The notes: a model not told the origin generated them from the sequence alone. A stretch of DNA of 64,000 nt from Dallia pectoralis (GCA_029465975.1 CM055737.1:17708818-17772817), one strand, 5' to 3'. Shown: positions 51,371 to 62,684, numbered from the stretch's first letter. Numbers and translations: made by a program.

Positions 51371-52719
51371 ATTTTGTTATTTTCTTGGCGGGAAGAAACA
51401 ATCAATCAAAAAGTTAATTATGCAGTGAAGAAATCAATAACAGCTGTATTATCAAATGTTCTAATACCCTACGGCCACACCACCCTGAAAACGCCTGATC
51501 TCGGAAACCAAACAGGGTCGGGCTTGGTTAGTACTTGGATGGGAGACCGCCTGGGAATATCTAGTGTTGTAAGCATTTTGTTATTTTCTTGGCGGGAAGA
51601 AACAAACAATCAAAAAGTTAATTATGCAGTGAAGAAATCAATAAGAGCTGTAATATCAACTTTTCTAATCGCTTACGGCCACACCCCCTGAAAACGCCCG
51701 ATCTCGTCTGATCTCGGAAGCCAAGCAGGGTTGGGCTTGGTTAGTACTTGGATGGGAGACCGCCTAGGAATATCTAGTGTTGTAAGCATTATGTTATTTT
51801 CTTGGCGGGAAGAAACAATCAATCAAAAAGTTAATTATGCAGTGAAGAAATCAATAAGAGCTGTAATTTCAACTTTTCTAATAGCTTACGGCCACACCAC
51901 CCTGAAAACGCCTGATCTCGGAAGCCAAACATGGTCGGGCTTGGTTAGTACTTGGATGGGAGACCGCCTGGGAATATCTAGTGTTGTAAGCATTTTGTTA
52001 TTTTCTTGGCGGGAAGAAACAATCAATCAAAAAGTTAATTATGCAGTGAAGAAATCAATAACAGCTGTATTTTCAAATGTTCTAATACCCTACGGCCACA
52101 CCACCCTGAAAACGCCTGATCTCGGAAACCAAACAGGGTCGGGCTTGGTTAGTACTTGGATGGGAGACCGCCTGGGAATATCTAGTGTTGTAAGCATTTT
52201 GTTATTTTCTTGGCGGGAAGAAACAAACAATCAAAAAGTTAATTATGCAGTGAAGAAATCAATAAGAGCTGTAATATCAACTTTTCTAATCGCTTACGGC
52301 CAGACCACCCTGAAAACGCCCGATCTCGTCTGATCTCGGAAGCCAAGCAGGGTCGGGCTTGGTTAGTACTTGGATGGGAGACCGCCTAGGAATATCTAGT
52401 GTTGTAAGCATTTTGTTATTTTCATGGCGGGAAGAAACAATCAATCAAAAAGTTAATTATGCAGTGAAGAAATCAATAACAGCTGTAATTTCAACTTGTC
52501 TTATCGCTTACGGCCACACCACCCTGAAAACGCCCGATCTCGTCTGATCTCGGAAGCCAAGCAGGGTCGGGCTTGGTTAGTACTTGGATAGGCGACCGCC
52601 TAGGAATATCTAGTGTTGTAAGCATTTTGTTATTTTCTTGGCGGGAAGAAACAATCTATCCAAAAGTTAATTATGCAGTGAAGAAATCAATAACAGCTGT
52701 AATTTCAAATGTTCTAATA

Positions 52720-52816
52720 CCCTACGGCCACACCACCCTGAAAACGCCTGATCTCGGAAACCAAACAGGGTCGTACTTGGATGGGAGACCGCCTGGGAAT
52801 AACTAGTGTTGTAAGC
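52720..52816 (+). pseudogene. 5S copy with two deletions, CCCTAC 5' end
   Basis: 97 bp. Besides the helix III loss it lacks 11 bp around the intermediate element (GGGTCGTACTTGG), with breakpoints different from the usual CTTGG collapse. Confidence 0.75.
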
Positions 52817-53449
52817 ATTTTGTTATTTTCTTGGCGGGAAGAAACAAACAATCAAAAAGTTAATTATGCAGTGAAGAAATCAATAAGAGCTGTAATTTCA
52901 ACTTGTCTAATAGCTTACGGCCACACCACCCTGAAAACGCCCGATCTCGTCTGATCTCGGAAGCCAAGCAGGGTCGGGCTTGGTTAGTACTTGGATAGGC
53001 GACCGCCTAGGAATATCTAGTGTTGTAAGCATTTTGTTATTTTCTTGGCGGGAAGAAACAATCTATCAAAAAGTTAATTACGCAGTGAAGAAATCAATAA
53101 CAGCTGTAATTTCAACTCTTCTAATAGCTTACGGCCACACCACCCTGAAAACGCCCGATCTCGTCTGATCTCGGAAGCCAAGCAGGGTTGGGCTTGGTTA
53201 GTACTTGGATGGGAGACCGCCTGGGAATATCTAGGGTTGTAAGCATTTTGTTATTTTCATGGCGGGAAGAAACAATCAATCAAAAAGTGAATTATGCAGT
53301 GAAGAAATCAATAAGAGCTGTAATTTCAACTTGTCTAATACCCTACGGCCACACCACCCTGAAAACGCCTGATCTCGGAAACCAAACAGGGTCGGGCTTG
53401 GTTAGTACTTGGATGGGAGACCGCCTGGAAATATCTAGTGTTGTAAGCA

Positions 53450-56400
53450 TTTTGTTATTTTCTTGGCGGGAAGAAACAATTAATCAAAAAGTTAATTATG
53501 CAGTGAAGAAATCAATAACAGCTGTATTTTCAAATGTTCTAATAGCTTACGGCCACACCACCCTGAAAACGCCTGATCTCGGAAACCAAACCGGGTCGGG
53601 CTTGGTTAGTACTTGGATGGGAGACCGCCTGGAAATATCTAGTGTTGTAAGCATTTTGTTAGTTTCTTGGCGGGAAGAAACAATCTATCAAAAAGTTAAT
53701 TATGCAGTGAAGAAATCAATAAGAGCTGTAATTTCTACTTGTCTAATAGCTTACGGCCACACCACCCTGAAAACGCCCGATCTCGTCTGATGTCGGAAGC
53801 TAAGCAGGGTTGGGCTTGGTTAGTACTTGGATGGGAGACCGCCTAGGAATATCTAGTGTTGTAAGCATTTTGTTATTTTCATGGCGGGAAGAAACAATCA
53901 ATCAAAAAGTTAATTATGCAGTGAAGAAATCAATCAGAGCTGTATTTTCAACTTTTTATAGCAGCTTACGTCCACACCACCCTGAAAACGCCCGATCTCG
54001 TCTGATCTCGGAAGCCAAGCAGGGTCGGGCTTGGTTAGTACTTGGATGGGAGACCGCCTAGGAATATCTAGTGTTGTAAGCATTTTGTTATTTTCTTGGC
54101 GGGAAGAAACAATCAATCAAAAAGTTAATTATGCAGTGAAGAAATCAATGAGAGCTGTAAATTCAACTTTTCTAATCGCTTACGGCCACACCACCCTGAA
54201 AACGCCCGATCTCGTCTGATCTCGGAAGCCAAGCAAGGTCGGGCTTGGTTAGTAATTGGGTGGGAGACCGCCTAGGAATATCTAGTGTTGTAAGCATTTT
54301 GTTATTTTCTTGGCGGGAAGAAACAATCAATCAAAAAGTTAATTATGCAGTGAAGAAATCAATAACAGCTGTATTTTCAAATGTTCTAATACCCTACGGC
54401 CACACCACCCTGAAAACGCCTGATCTCGGAAACCAAACAGGGTCGGGCTTGGTTAGTACTTGTATGGGAGACCGCCTGGAAATATCTAGTGTTGTAAGCA
54501 TTTTGTTATTTTCTTGGCGGGAAGAAACAAACAATCAAAAAGTTAATTATGCAGTGAAGAAATCAATAAGAGCTGTAATTTCAACTTTTCTAATAGCTTA
54601 CGGCCACACCACCCTGAAAACGCCTGTTCTCGTCTGATCTCGGAAGCCAAGCAGGGTTGGGCTTGGTTAGTACTTGGATGGGAGACCGCCTAGGAATATC
54701 TAGTGTTGTAAGCATTTTGTTATTTTCATGGCGGGAAGAAACAATCAATCAAAAAGTGAATTATGCAGTGAAGAAATCAATAAGAGCTGTAATTTCAACT
54801 TGTCTAATAGCTTACGGGCACACCTCCCTGAAAACGCCCGATCTCGTCTGATCTCGGAAGCCAAGCAGGGTCGGGCTTGGTTAGTACTTGGATGGGAGAC
54901 CGCCTAGGAATATCTAGTGTTGTAAGCAATTTGTTATTTTCTTGGCGGGAATAAACAATCAATCAAAAAGTTAATTATGCAGTGAAGAAATCAATAACAG
55001 CTGTATTTTCAAATGTTCTAATACCCTACGGCCACACCACCCTGAAAACGCCTGATCTCGGAAACCAAACCGGGTCGGGCTTGGTTAGTACTTGGATGGG
55101 AGACCGCCTGGAAATATCTAGTGTTGTAAGCATTTTGTTATTTTCTTGGCGGGAAGAAACAAACAATCAAAAAGTTAATTATGCAGTGAAGAAATCAATA
55201 AGAGCTGTAATTTCAACTTTTCTAATAGCTTACGGCCACAACACCCTGAAAACGCCCGATCTCGGAAGCCAAACAGGGTCGGGCTTGGTTAGTACTTGGA
55301 TGGGAGACCGCCTAGTAATATCTAGTGTTGTAAGCATTTTGTTATTTTCTTGGCGGGAAGAAACAATTAATCAAAAAGTTAATTATGCAGTGAAGAAATA
55401 ATAACAGCTGTATTTTCAAATGTTCTAATAGCTTACGGCCACACCACCCTGAAAACGCCTGATCTCGGAAACCAAACCGGGTCGGGCTTGGTTAGTACTT
55501 GGATGGGAGACCGCCTGGAAATATCTAGTGTTGTAAGCATTTTGTTAGTTTCTTGGCGGGAAGAAACAATCTATCAAAAAGTTAATTATGCAGTGAAGAA
55601 ATCAATAAGAGCTGTAATTTCTACTTGTCTAATAGCTTACGGCCACACCACCCTGAAAACGCCCGATCTCGTCTGATGTCGGAAGCTAAGCAGGGTTGGG
55701 CTTGGTTAGTACTTGGATGGGAGACCGCCTAGGAATATCTAGTGTTGTAAGCATTTTGTTATTTTCATGGCGGGAAGAAACAATCAATCAAAAAGTTAAT
55801 TATGCAGTGAAGAAATCAATCAGAGCTGTATTTTCAACTTTTTATAGCAGCTTACGTCCACACCACCCTGAAAACGCCCGATCTCGTCTGATCTCGGAAG
55901 CCAAGCAGGGTCGGGCTTGGTTAGTACTTGGATGGGAGACCGCCTAGGAATATCTAGTGTTGTAAGCATTTTGTTATTTTCTTGGCGGGAAGAAACAATC
56001 AATCAAAAAGTTAAATATGCAGTGAAGAAATCAATGAGAGCTGTAAATTCAACTTTTCTAATCGCTTACGGCCACACCACCCTGAAAACGCCCGATCTCG
56101 TCTGATCTCGGAAGCCAAGCAAGGTCGGGCTTGGTTAGTACTTGGGTGGGAGACCGCCTAGGAATATCTAGTGTTGTAAGCATTTTGTTATTTTCTTGGC
56201 GGGAAGAAACAATCAATCAAAAAGTTAATTATGCAGTGAAGAAATCAATAACAGCTGTATTTTCAAATGTTCTAATACCCTACGGCCACACCACCCTGAA
56301 AACGCCTGATCTCGGAAACCAAACAGGGTCGGGCTTGGTTAGTACTTGTATGGGAGACCGCCTGGAAATATCTAGTGTTGTAAGCATTTTGTTATTTTCT

Positions 56401-57221
56401 TGGCGGGAAGAAACAAACAATCAAAAAGTTAATTATGCAGTGAAGAAATCAATAAGAGCTGTAATTTCAACTTTTCTAATAGCTTACGGCCACACCACCC
56501 TGAAAACGCCTGTTCTCGTCTGATCTCGGAAGCCAAGCAGGGTTGGGCTTGGTTAGTACTTGGATGGGAGACCGCCTAGGAATATCTAGTGTTGTAAGCA
56601 TTTTGTTATTTTCATGGCGGGAAGAAACAATCAATCAAAAAGTGAATTATGCAGTGAAGAAATCAATAAGAGCTGTAATTTCAACTTGTCTAATAGCTTA
56701 CGGGCACACCTCCCTGAAAACGCCCGATCTCGTCTGATCTCGGAAGCCAAGCAGGGTCGGGCTTGGTTAGTACTTGGATGGGAGACCGCCTAGGAATATC
56801 TAGTGTTGTAAGCAATTTGTTATTTTCTTGGCGGGAATAAACAATCAATCAAAAAGTTAATTATGCAGTGAAGAAATCAATAACAGCTGTATTTTCAAAT
56901 GTTCTAATACCCTACGGCCACACCACCCTGAAAACGCCTGATCTCGGAAACCAAACCGGGTCGGGCTTGGTTAGTACTTGGATGGGAGACCGCCTGGAAA
57001 TATCTAGTGTTGTAAGCATTTTGTTATTTTCTTGGCGGGAAGAAACAAACAATCAAAAAGTTAATTATGCAGTGAAGAAATCAATAAGAGCTGTAATTTC
57101 AACTTTTCTAATAGCTTACGGCCACAACACCCTGAAAACGCCCGATCTCGGAAGCCAAACAGGGTCGGGCTTGGTTAGTACTTGGATGGGAGACCGCCTA
57201 GTAATATCTAGTGTTGTAAGC
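53450..57221 (+). repeat. 1886-bp nine-unit block in tandem duplicate
   Basis: Copy 1 about 53450-55335, copy 2 about 55336-57221, then a partial third start to about 57490. Unit starts in copy 1: 53545, 53749, 53964, 54178, 54392, 54596, 54810, 55024, 55228; copy 2 is each plus 1886. Shared private marks include TTTTTATAGCAGC before 53964/55850 and GATGTCGGAAGCTAAG in 53749/55635. I saw only three differences: one base lost near 55400, TTAATTA against TTAAATA near 56014, and AGTAATTGG against AGTACTTGG near 54253. Confidence 0.85.
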
Positions 57222-59107
57222 ATTTTGTTATTTTCTTGGCGGGAAGAAACAATTAATCAAAAAGTTAATTATGCAGTGAAGAAATCAATAACAGCTGTAT
57301 TTTCAAATGTTCTAATAGCTTACGGCCACACCACCCTGAAAACGCCTGATCTCGGAAACCAAACCGGGTCGGGCTTGGTTAGTACTTGGATGGGAGACCG
57401 CCTGGAAATATCTAGTGTTGTAAGCATTTTGTTAGTTTCTTGGCGGGAAGAAACAATCTATCAAAAAGTTAATTATGCAGTGAAGAAATCAATAACAGCT
57501 GTAATTTCAACTCTTCTTATAGCTTACGGCCACACCACCCTGAAAACGCCCGATCTCGTCTGATCTCGGAAGCCAAGCAGGGTTGGGCTTGGTTAGTACT
57601 TGGATGGGAGACCGCCTGGAAATATCTAGTGTTGTAAGCATTTTGTTATTTTCTTGGCGAGAAGAAACAAACAATCAAAAAGTTAATTATGCAGTGAAGA
57701 AATCAATAAAAGCTGTAATTTCAACTTTTCTAATAGCTTACGGCCACAACACCCTGAAAACGCCCGATCTCGGAAGCCAAACAGGGTCGGGCTTGGTTAG
57801 TACTTGGATGGGAGACCGCCTAGTAATATCTAGTGTTGTAAGCATTTTGTTATTTTCTTGGCGGGAAGAAACAATCTATCAAAAAGTTAATTATGCAGTG
57901 AAGAAATCAATAACAGCTGTAATTTCAACTCTTCTTATAGCTTACGGCCACACCACCCTGAAAACGCCCGATCTCGTCTGATCTCGGAAGCCAAGCAGGG
58001 TTTGGCTTGGTTAGTACTTGGATGGGAGACCGCCTAGGAATATCTAGTGTTGTAAGCATTTTGTTATTTTCATGGCGGGAAGAAACAAACAATCAAAAAG
58101 TTAATTATGCAGTGAAGAAATCAATAAGAGCTGTAATTTCAACTTTTCTTATAGCTTACGGCCACACCACCCTGAAAACGCCCGATCTTGGAAGCCAAAC
58201 ATGGTCGGGCTTGGTTAGTACTTGGATGGGAGACCGCCTAGGAATATATAGTGTTGTAAGCATTTTGTTATTTTCATGGCGGGAAGAAACAATCAATCAA
58301 AAAGTTAATTATGCAGTGAAGAAATCAATAAGAGCTGTAATTTCAACGTTTCTAATAGCTTACGGCCACACCACCCTGAAAACGCCCGATCTCGTCTGAT
58401 CTCGGAAGCCAAGCAGGGTCGGGCTTGTTTAGTACTTGGATGGGAGACCGCCTAGGAATATCTAGTGTTGTAAGCATTTTGTTATTTTCTTGGCGGGAAG
58501 AAACAATCAATCAAAAAGTTAATTATGCAGTGAAGAAATCAATAACAGCTGTATTTTCAAATGTTCTAATACCCTACGGCCACACCACCCTGAAAACGCC
58601 TGATCTCGGAAACCAAACAGGGTTTGGCTTGGTTAGTACTTGGATGGGAGACCGCCTGGAAATATCTAGTGTTGTAAGCATTTTGTTATTTTCTTGGCGG
58701 GAAGAAACAAACAATCAAAAAGTTAATTATGCAGTGAAGAAATCAATAACAGCTGTAATTTCAACTCTTCTAATAGCTTACGGCCACACCACCCTGAAAA
58801 CGCCCGATCTCGTCTGATCTCGGAAGCCAAGCAGGGTTGGGCTTGGTTAGTACTTGGATGGGAGACCGCCTGGGAATATCTAGTGTTGTAAGCATTTTGT
58901 TATTTTCATGGCGGGAAGAAACAATCAATCAAAAAGTGAATTATGCAGTGAAGAAATCAATAAGAGCTGTAATTTCAACTTGTCTAATAGCTTACGGCCA
59001 CACCCCCCTGAAAACGCCCGATCTCGTCTGATCTCGGAAGCCAAGCAGGGTTGGGCTTGGTTAGTACTTGGATGGGAGACCGCCTGGCAATATCTAGTGT
59101 TGTAAGC
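56316..59107. repeat. Inverted repeat 2, right copy
   Basis: Reverse complement of 41602-44390. Beyond 56316 toward the gap the right contig continues for 11.4 kb with no left-arm counterpart. Confidence 0.82.
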
Positions 59108-59610
59108 ATTATGTTAATTTCTTGGCGGGAAGAAACAATCAATCAAAAAGTTAATTATGCAGTGAAGAATTCAATAAGAGCTGTAATTTCAACTTTTCTA
59201 TTAGCTTACGGCCACACCACCCTGAAAACGCCCGATCTCGGAAGCCAAACATGGTCGGGCTTGGTTAGTACTTGGATGGGAGACCGCCTAGGAATATATA
59301 GTGTTGTAAGCATTTTGTTATTTTCATGGCGGGAAGAAACAAACAATCAAAAAGTTAATTATGCAGTGAAGAAATCAATAAGAGCTGTAATTTCAACTTT
59401 TCTAATAGCTTACGGCCACACCACCCTGAAAACGCCCGATCTTGGAAGCCAAACATGGTCGGGCTTGGTTAGTACTTGGATGGGAGACCGCCTAGGAATA
59501 TCTAGTGTTGTAAGCTTTTGTTATTTTCTTGGCGGGAAGAAACAATCAATCAAAAAGTTAATTATGCAGTGAAGAAATCAATAAGAGCTGTAATTTCAAC
59601 TTGTCTTATC

Positions 59611-59717
59611 GCTTACGGCCACACCGCCCGATCTCGTCTGATCTCGGAAGCCAAGCAGGGTTGGGCTTGGTTAGTACTTGGATGGGCGACCGCCTAGGAA
59701 TATCTAGTGTTGTAAGC
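59611..59717 (+). pseudogene. 5S copy with 11-bp deletion near the 5' end
   Basis: 107 bp. The bases between CACACC and GCCCG (containing ACCCTGAAAA) are lost, removing the 5' strand of helix II. Boxes A and C are intact, with one change in box C (GGGCGACC). Confidence 0.76.
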
Positions 59718-61276
59718 ATTTTGTTATTTTCTTGGCGGGAAGAAACAATCTATCAAAAAGTTAATTTTGCAGTGAAGAAATCAATAACAGCTGTATTTTC
59801 AAATGTTCTAATACCCTACGGCCACACCACCCTGAAAACGCCTGATCTCGGAAACCAAACAGGGTCGGGCTTGGTTAGTACTTGGATGGGAGACCGCCTG
59901 GGAATATCTAGTGTTGTAAGCATTTTGTTATTTTCTTGGCGGGAAGAAACAAACAATCAAAAAGTTAATTATGCAGTGAAGAAATCAATAACAGCTGTAT
60001 TTTCAAATGTTCTAATACCCTACGGCCACACCACCCTGAAAACGCCTGATCTCGGAAACCAAACAGGGTCGGGCTTGGTTAGTACTTGGATGGGAGACCG
60101 CCTGGGAATATCTAGTGTTGTAAGCATTTTGTTATTTTCTTGGCGGGAAGAAACAAACAATCAAAAAGTTAATTATGCAGTGAAGAAATCAATAAGAGCT
60201 GTAATTTCAACTTTTCTAACCGCTTACGGCCAAACCACCCTGAAAACGCCCGATCTCGTCTGATCTCGGAAGCCAAGCAGGGTCGGGCTTGGTTAGTACT
60301 TGGATGGGAGACCGCCTGGGAATATCTAGTGTTGTAAGCATTTTGTTATTTTCATGGCGGGAAGAAACAATCAATCAAAAAGTGAATTATGCAGTGAAGA
60401 AATCAATAACAGCTGTAATTTCAACTTGTCTAATAGCTTACGGCCACACCACCCTGAAAACGCCCGATCTCGTCTGATCTCGGAAGCCAAGCAGGGTTGG
60501 GCTTGGTTAGTACTTGGATGGGAGACCGCCTGGGAATATCTAGTGTTGTAAGCATTTTGTTATTTTCTTGGCGGGAAGAAACAATCAATCAAAAAGTTAA
60601 TTATGCAGTGAAGAAATCAATAAGAGCTGTAATTTCAACTTTTCTAATAGCTTACGGCCACACCACCCTGAAAACGCCCGATCTCGATCTCGAAGCCAAA
60701 CATGGTCGGGCTTGGTTAGTACTTGGATGGGAGACCGCCTAGGAATATCTAGTGTTGTAAGCATTTTGTTATTTTCTTGGCGGGAAGAAACAATCAATCA
60801 AAAAGTTAATTATGCAGTGAAGAAATCAATAAGAGCTGTAATTTCAACTTTTCTAATAGCTTACGGCCACACCACCCTGAAAACGCCCGATCTCGTCTGA
60901 TCTCGGAAGCCAAGCAGGGTCGGGCTTGGTTAGTACTTGGATGGGAGACCGCCTGGGAATATCTAGTGTTGTAAGCATTTTGTTATTTTCTTGGCGGGAA
61001 GAAACAATCAATCAAAAAGTTAATTATGCAGTGAAGAAATCAATAACAGCTGTATTTTCAAATGTTCTAATAGCTTACGGCCACACCACCCTGAAAACGC
61101 CCGATCTCGGAAACCAAACAGGGTCGGGCTTGGTTAGTACTTGGATGGGAGACCGCCTGGGAATATCTAGTGTTGTAAGCATTTTGTTATTTTCTTGGCG
61201 GGAAGAAACAATCAATCAAAAAGTTAATTATGCAGTGAAGAAATCAATAAGAGCTGTAATTTCAACTTTTCTAATA

Positions 61277-61394
61277 GCTTACGGCCACACCACCCTGAAA
61301 ACGCCCGATCTCGTCTGATCTCGGAAGCCAAGCAGGGTCGGGCTTGGTTAGTACTTGGATGGGAGACCGCCTAGGAATATCTAGTGTTGTAAGC
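61277..61394 (+). rRNA. 5S rRNA gene, consensus (C63 form), reference copy
   Basis: Exact majority sequence, used here as the reference on the plus strand. Helix I: positions 1-6 GCTTAC against 113-118 GTAAGC. Helix II: ACCCTG near position 15 against CAGGGT near 57. Helix III and loop C: positions 28-50, containing the direct repeat GATCTCG twice. Box A is at 50-61, the intermediate element at 67-72 and box C at 80-97. Relative to the vertebrate gene, most differences are at the two ends and in the 3' strand of helix V (ATCTAGT). Confidence 0.9.
61326..61373 (+). promoter_or_regulatory. Pol III type 1 internal control region (reference copy)
   Basis: Box A AGCCAAGCAGGG at 61326-61337, intermediate element CTTGGT at 61343-61348, and box C starting TGGATGGGAGACCG at 61356-61373, at the distances (50, 67, 80) known for metazoan 5S genes. 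TFIIIA is the family's known reader of these boxes. Across the array box A varies mainly at position 56 (G to A) and box C at position 97 (A or G). Confidence 0.9.
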
Positions 61395-61395
61395 A

Positions 61396-61407
61396 TTTTG
61401 TTATTTT
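61396..61407 (+). terminator. Pol III terminator, TTTT plus backup TTTT (reference copy)
   Basis: TTTT at 61396-61399, two bases past the gene end, and a second TTTT at 61404-61407. Pol III stops at runs of four or more T on the non-template strand. Both runs are present in nearly every unit, including deleted ones. Confidence 0.88.
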
Positions 61408-61422
61408 CTTGGCGGGAAGAAA
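61405..61422 (+). promoter_or_regulatory. Conserved hairpin with E2F-like TTGGCGGGAA core (reference copy)
   Basis: TTTCTT and AAGAAA flank GGCGGG, giving a perfect 6-bp stem with a 6-base loop. TTGGCGGGAA (61409-61418) fits the known animal E2F site pattern; the reverse reads TTCCCGCC. It is the only GC-rich island in the spacer and is kept in almost all units, with rare changes such as CCACC, CCTGC or CCGGC. Function as a protein site is inference. Confidence 0.4.
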
Positions 61423-61455
61423 CAATCAATCAAAAAGTTAATTATGCAGTGAAGA

Positions 61456-61465
61456 AATCAATAAG
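61456..61465 (+). promoter_or_regulatory. Possible upstream TATA-like element (reference copy)
   Basis: AATCAATAAG lies 26-35 bp before the gene start, where several eukaryotic 5S genes have a TATA-like start-site element. It is well conserved in the array but is not a strong TATA match. Confidence 0.3.
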
Positions 61466-61490
61466 AGCTGTAATTTCAACTTTTCTAATA

Positions 61491-61608
61491 GCTTACGGCC
61501 ACACCACCCTGAAAACGCCCGATCTCGTCTGATCTCGGAAGCCAAGCAGGGTCGGGCTTGGTTAGTACTTGGATGGGAGACCGCCTAGGAATATCTAGTG
61601 TTGTAAGC
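61491..61608 (+). rRNA. 5S rRNA gene, consensus (C63 form)
   Basis: Gene identical to 61277; the pair is the cleanest stretch of the plus arm and lies just before the scrambled zone. Confidence 0.89.
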
Positions 61609-61703
61609 ATTTTGTTATTTTCTTGGCGGGAAGAAACAATCAATCAAAAAGTTAATTATGCAGTGAAGAAATCAATAAGAGCTGTAATTTCAACTTTCTA
61701 ATA

Positions 61704-61812
61704 GTTACGGCCACACCACCCTGAAAACGCCCGATCTCGTCTGAAGCCAAACAGGGTCGGGCTTGGTTAGTACTTGGATGGGAGACCGCCTGGAATATCT
61801 AGTGTTGTAAGC
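61704..61812 (+). pseudogene. 5S copy with 7-bp helix III deletion, start of scrambled zone
   Basis: The 5' end lacks one base (GTTACGG), GATCTCGTCTGAAGCC shows a loss of the second repeat, and one base is missing in CCTGGAATA. Confidence 0.74.
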
Positions 61813-61907
61813 ATTTTGTTATTTTCTTGGCGGGAAGAAACAATCAATCAAAAAGTTAATTATGCAGTGAAGAAATCAATAAGAGCTGTAATTTCAACTT
61901 TCTAATA

Positions 61908-61978
61908 GCTTACGGCCACACCACCCTGAAAACGCCCGATCTGAAAACAGGGTTGGGCCCCGATCTAGTGTTGTAAGC
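61908..61978 (+). pseudogene. 71-bp 5S remnant with central loss
   Basis: A normal 5' third runs to CCCGATCT, then GAAAACAGGG and TTGGGCCCCGATCTAGTG join box A debris straight to the 3' end. Box C is gone. Confidence 0.72.
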
Positions 61979-61994
61979 ATTTTGTTATTTTCTT

Positions 61995-62080
61995 GATCTC
62001 GCTGTAAGCCAAGCAGGGTGATCTCGGGCTTGGTTAGTACTTGGATGGGAGACCGCCTAGGAATATCTAGTGTTGTAAGC
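61995..62080 (+). pseudogene. 5' truncated 5S copy joined to spacer
   Basis: After only 17 bp of spacer following the previous 3' end, ATCTCGCTGTAAGCCAAG begins a partial gene whose box A region has an inserted GATCT. Box C and the 3' end are normal. Confidence 0.7.
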
Positions 62081-62176
62081 ATTTTGTTATTTTCTTGGCG
62101 GGAAGAAACAATCAATCAAAAAGTTAATTATGCAGTGAAGAAATCAATAAGAGCTGTAATTTCAACTTTTCTAATC

Positions 62177-62294
62177 GCTTACGGCCACACCACCCTGAAA
62201 ACGCCCGATCTCGTCTGATCTCGGAAGCCAAGCAGGGTCGGGCTTGGTTAGTACTTGGATGGGAGACCGCCTAGGAATATCTAGTGTTGTAAGC
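62177..62294 (+). rRNA. 5S rRNA gene, consensus (C63 form)
   Basis: Exact majority gene inside the scrambled zone. Its downstream spacer is damaged, with bases from the gene-proximal spacer inserted into the GGCGGGAAG motif at about 62311-62325. Confidence 0.86.
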
Positions 62295-62393
62295 ATTTTG
62301 TTATTTTCTTGGCTGTAATTTCAAGAAACAATCAATCAAAAATCTTGTTAATTATGCAGTGAAGAAATCAATAAGAGCTGTATTTTCAACTTT

Positions 62394-62449
62394 CTTACGG
62401 CCACACCACCCTGAAAACGCCCGATCTCGGAAGCCAAACAGGGTCAGCT
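62394..62449 (+). pseudogene. 5' half of a 5S copy
   Basis: Starts CTTACGG (first base lost), has the 10-bp deletion, reaches AGGGTCAGCTTGG and then switches to ACGGCCACACAATCC, a gene 5' segment fused to spacer. Confidence 0.7.
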
Positions 62450-62484
62450 TGGACGGCCACACAATCCAAAAAGTTAATTATGCA

Positions 62485-62588
62485 GAAAACAGCCCGATCC
62501 CGATCTCGTCTGATCTCGGAAGCAAGCAGGGTCGGGCTTGGTTAGTACTTGGATGGGAGACCGCCTAGGAATATCTAGTGTTGTAAGC
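62485..62588 (+). pseudogene. 5S copy lacking its first 20 bp
   Basis: GAAAACAGCCCGATCCCG begins directly after a shortened spacer. A 1-bp loss in AGCAAGCAGG damages box A; box C and the 3' end are normal. Confidence 0.7.
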
Positions 62589-62684
62589 ATTTTGTTATTT
62601 TCTTGGCGGGAAGAAACAATCAATCAAAAAGTTAATTATGCAGTGAAGAAATCAATCAGAGCTGTATTTTCAAATGTTCTAATA

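Larger units (their letters stand above)
44891..53449 (+). repeat. 5S array block 9, plus strand, first 41 units
   Basis: Full-length genes start at 45203, 46029, 46449, 46872, 47086, 47912, 48331, 48545, 49167, 49786, 50000, 50418, 50632, 50846, 51671 (117 bp), 52292, 52506, 52913, 53127. Genes with the 10-bp deletion start at 45000, 45417, 45621, 45825 (109 bp), 46245*, 47300, 47504, 47708, 48127, 48759*, 48963, 49381 (109), 50214, 51060, 51477*, 51884, 52088*, 53341*; * marks the CCCTAC 5' end. Altered copies are 46663-46775, 49586-49689, 51264-51370 and 52720-52816. The block opens with a 13-bp gene end at 44891-44903. 46449 and 48545 are exact consensus (T63 form). Confidence 0.9.
61395..61490 (+). 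other. 96-bp intergenic spacer (reference copy)
   Basis: AT-rich spacer between genes 61277 and 61491. In order it holds the double TTTT terminator, the TTGGCGGGAA element inside a short hairpin, an AATCAATCAAAAAGTTAATTA-like AT-rich stretch, and the gene-proximal AATCAATAAGAGCTGTAATT segment. Its length stays at 96 bp after both 118-bp and 108-bp genes, so the two period lengths come from the gene and not the spacer. Confidence 0.9.
53450..61703 (+). repeat. 5S array block 10, plus strand, includes a 1886-bp tandem duplication
   Basis: Full-length genes start at 53749, 53964, 54178, 54596, 54810, 55635, 55850, 56064, 56482, 56696, 57522, 57940, 58358, 58776, 58990, 60222, 60436, 60859, 61277, 61491. 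Genes with the 10-bp deletion start at 53545, 54392*, 55024*, 55228, 55431, 56278*, 56910*, 57114, 57318, 57736, 58154, 58572*, 59204, 59408, 59814*, 60018*, 61073; * marks the CCCTAC 5' end. Altered copies are 59611-59717 and 60650-60762. Units become consensus-like only near the right end (60859-61608). Confidence 0.9.

Noticed and set aside
61426..61447. Homeodomain-type site (GTTAATTA) in the spacer
   Set aside because: It is conserved, but so short and AT-rich that chance matches are expected in such a spacer; nothing else supports it.
61395..61490. A small ncRNA, tRNA or snRNA gene in the spacer
   Set aside because: Only 96 bp, AT-rich, with no cloverleaf, no second box A/B pair and no Sm-like site that I could support.
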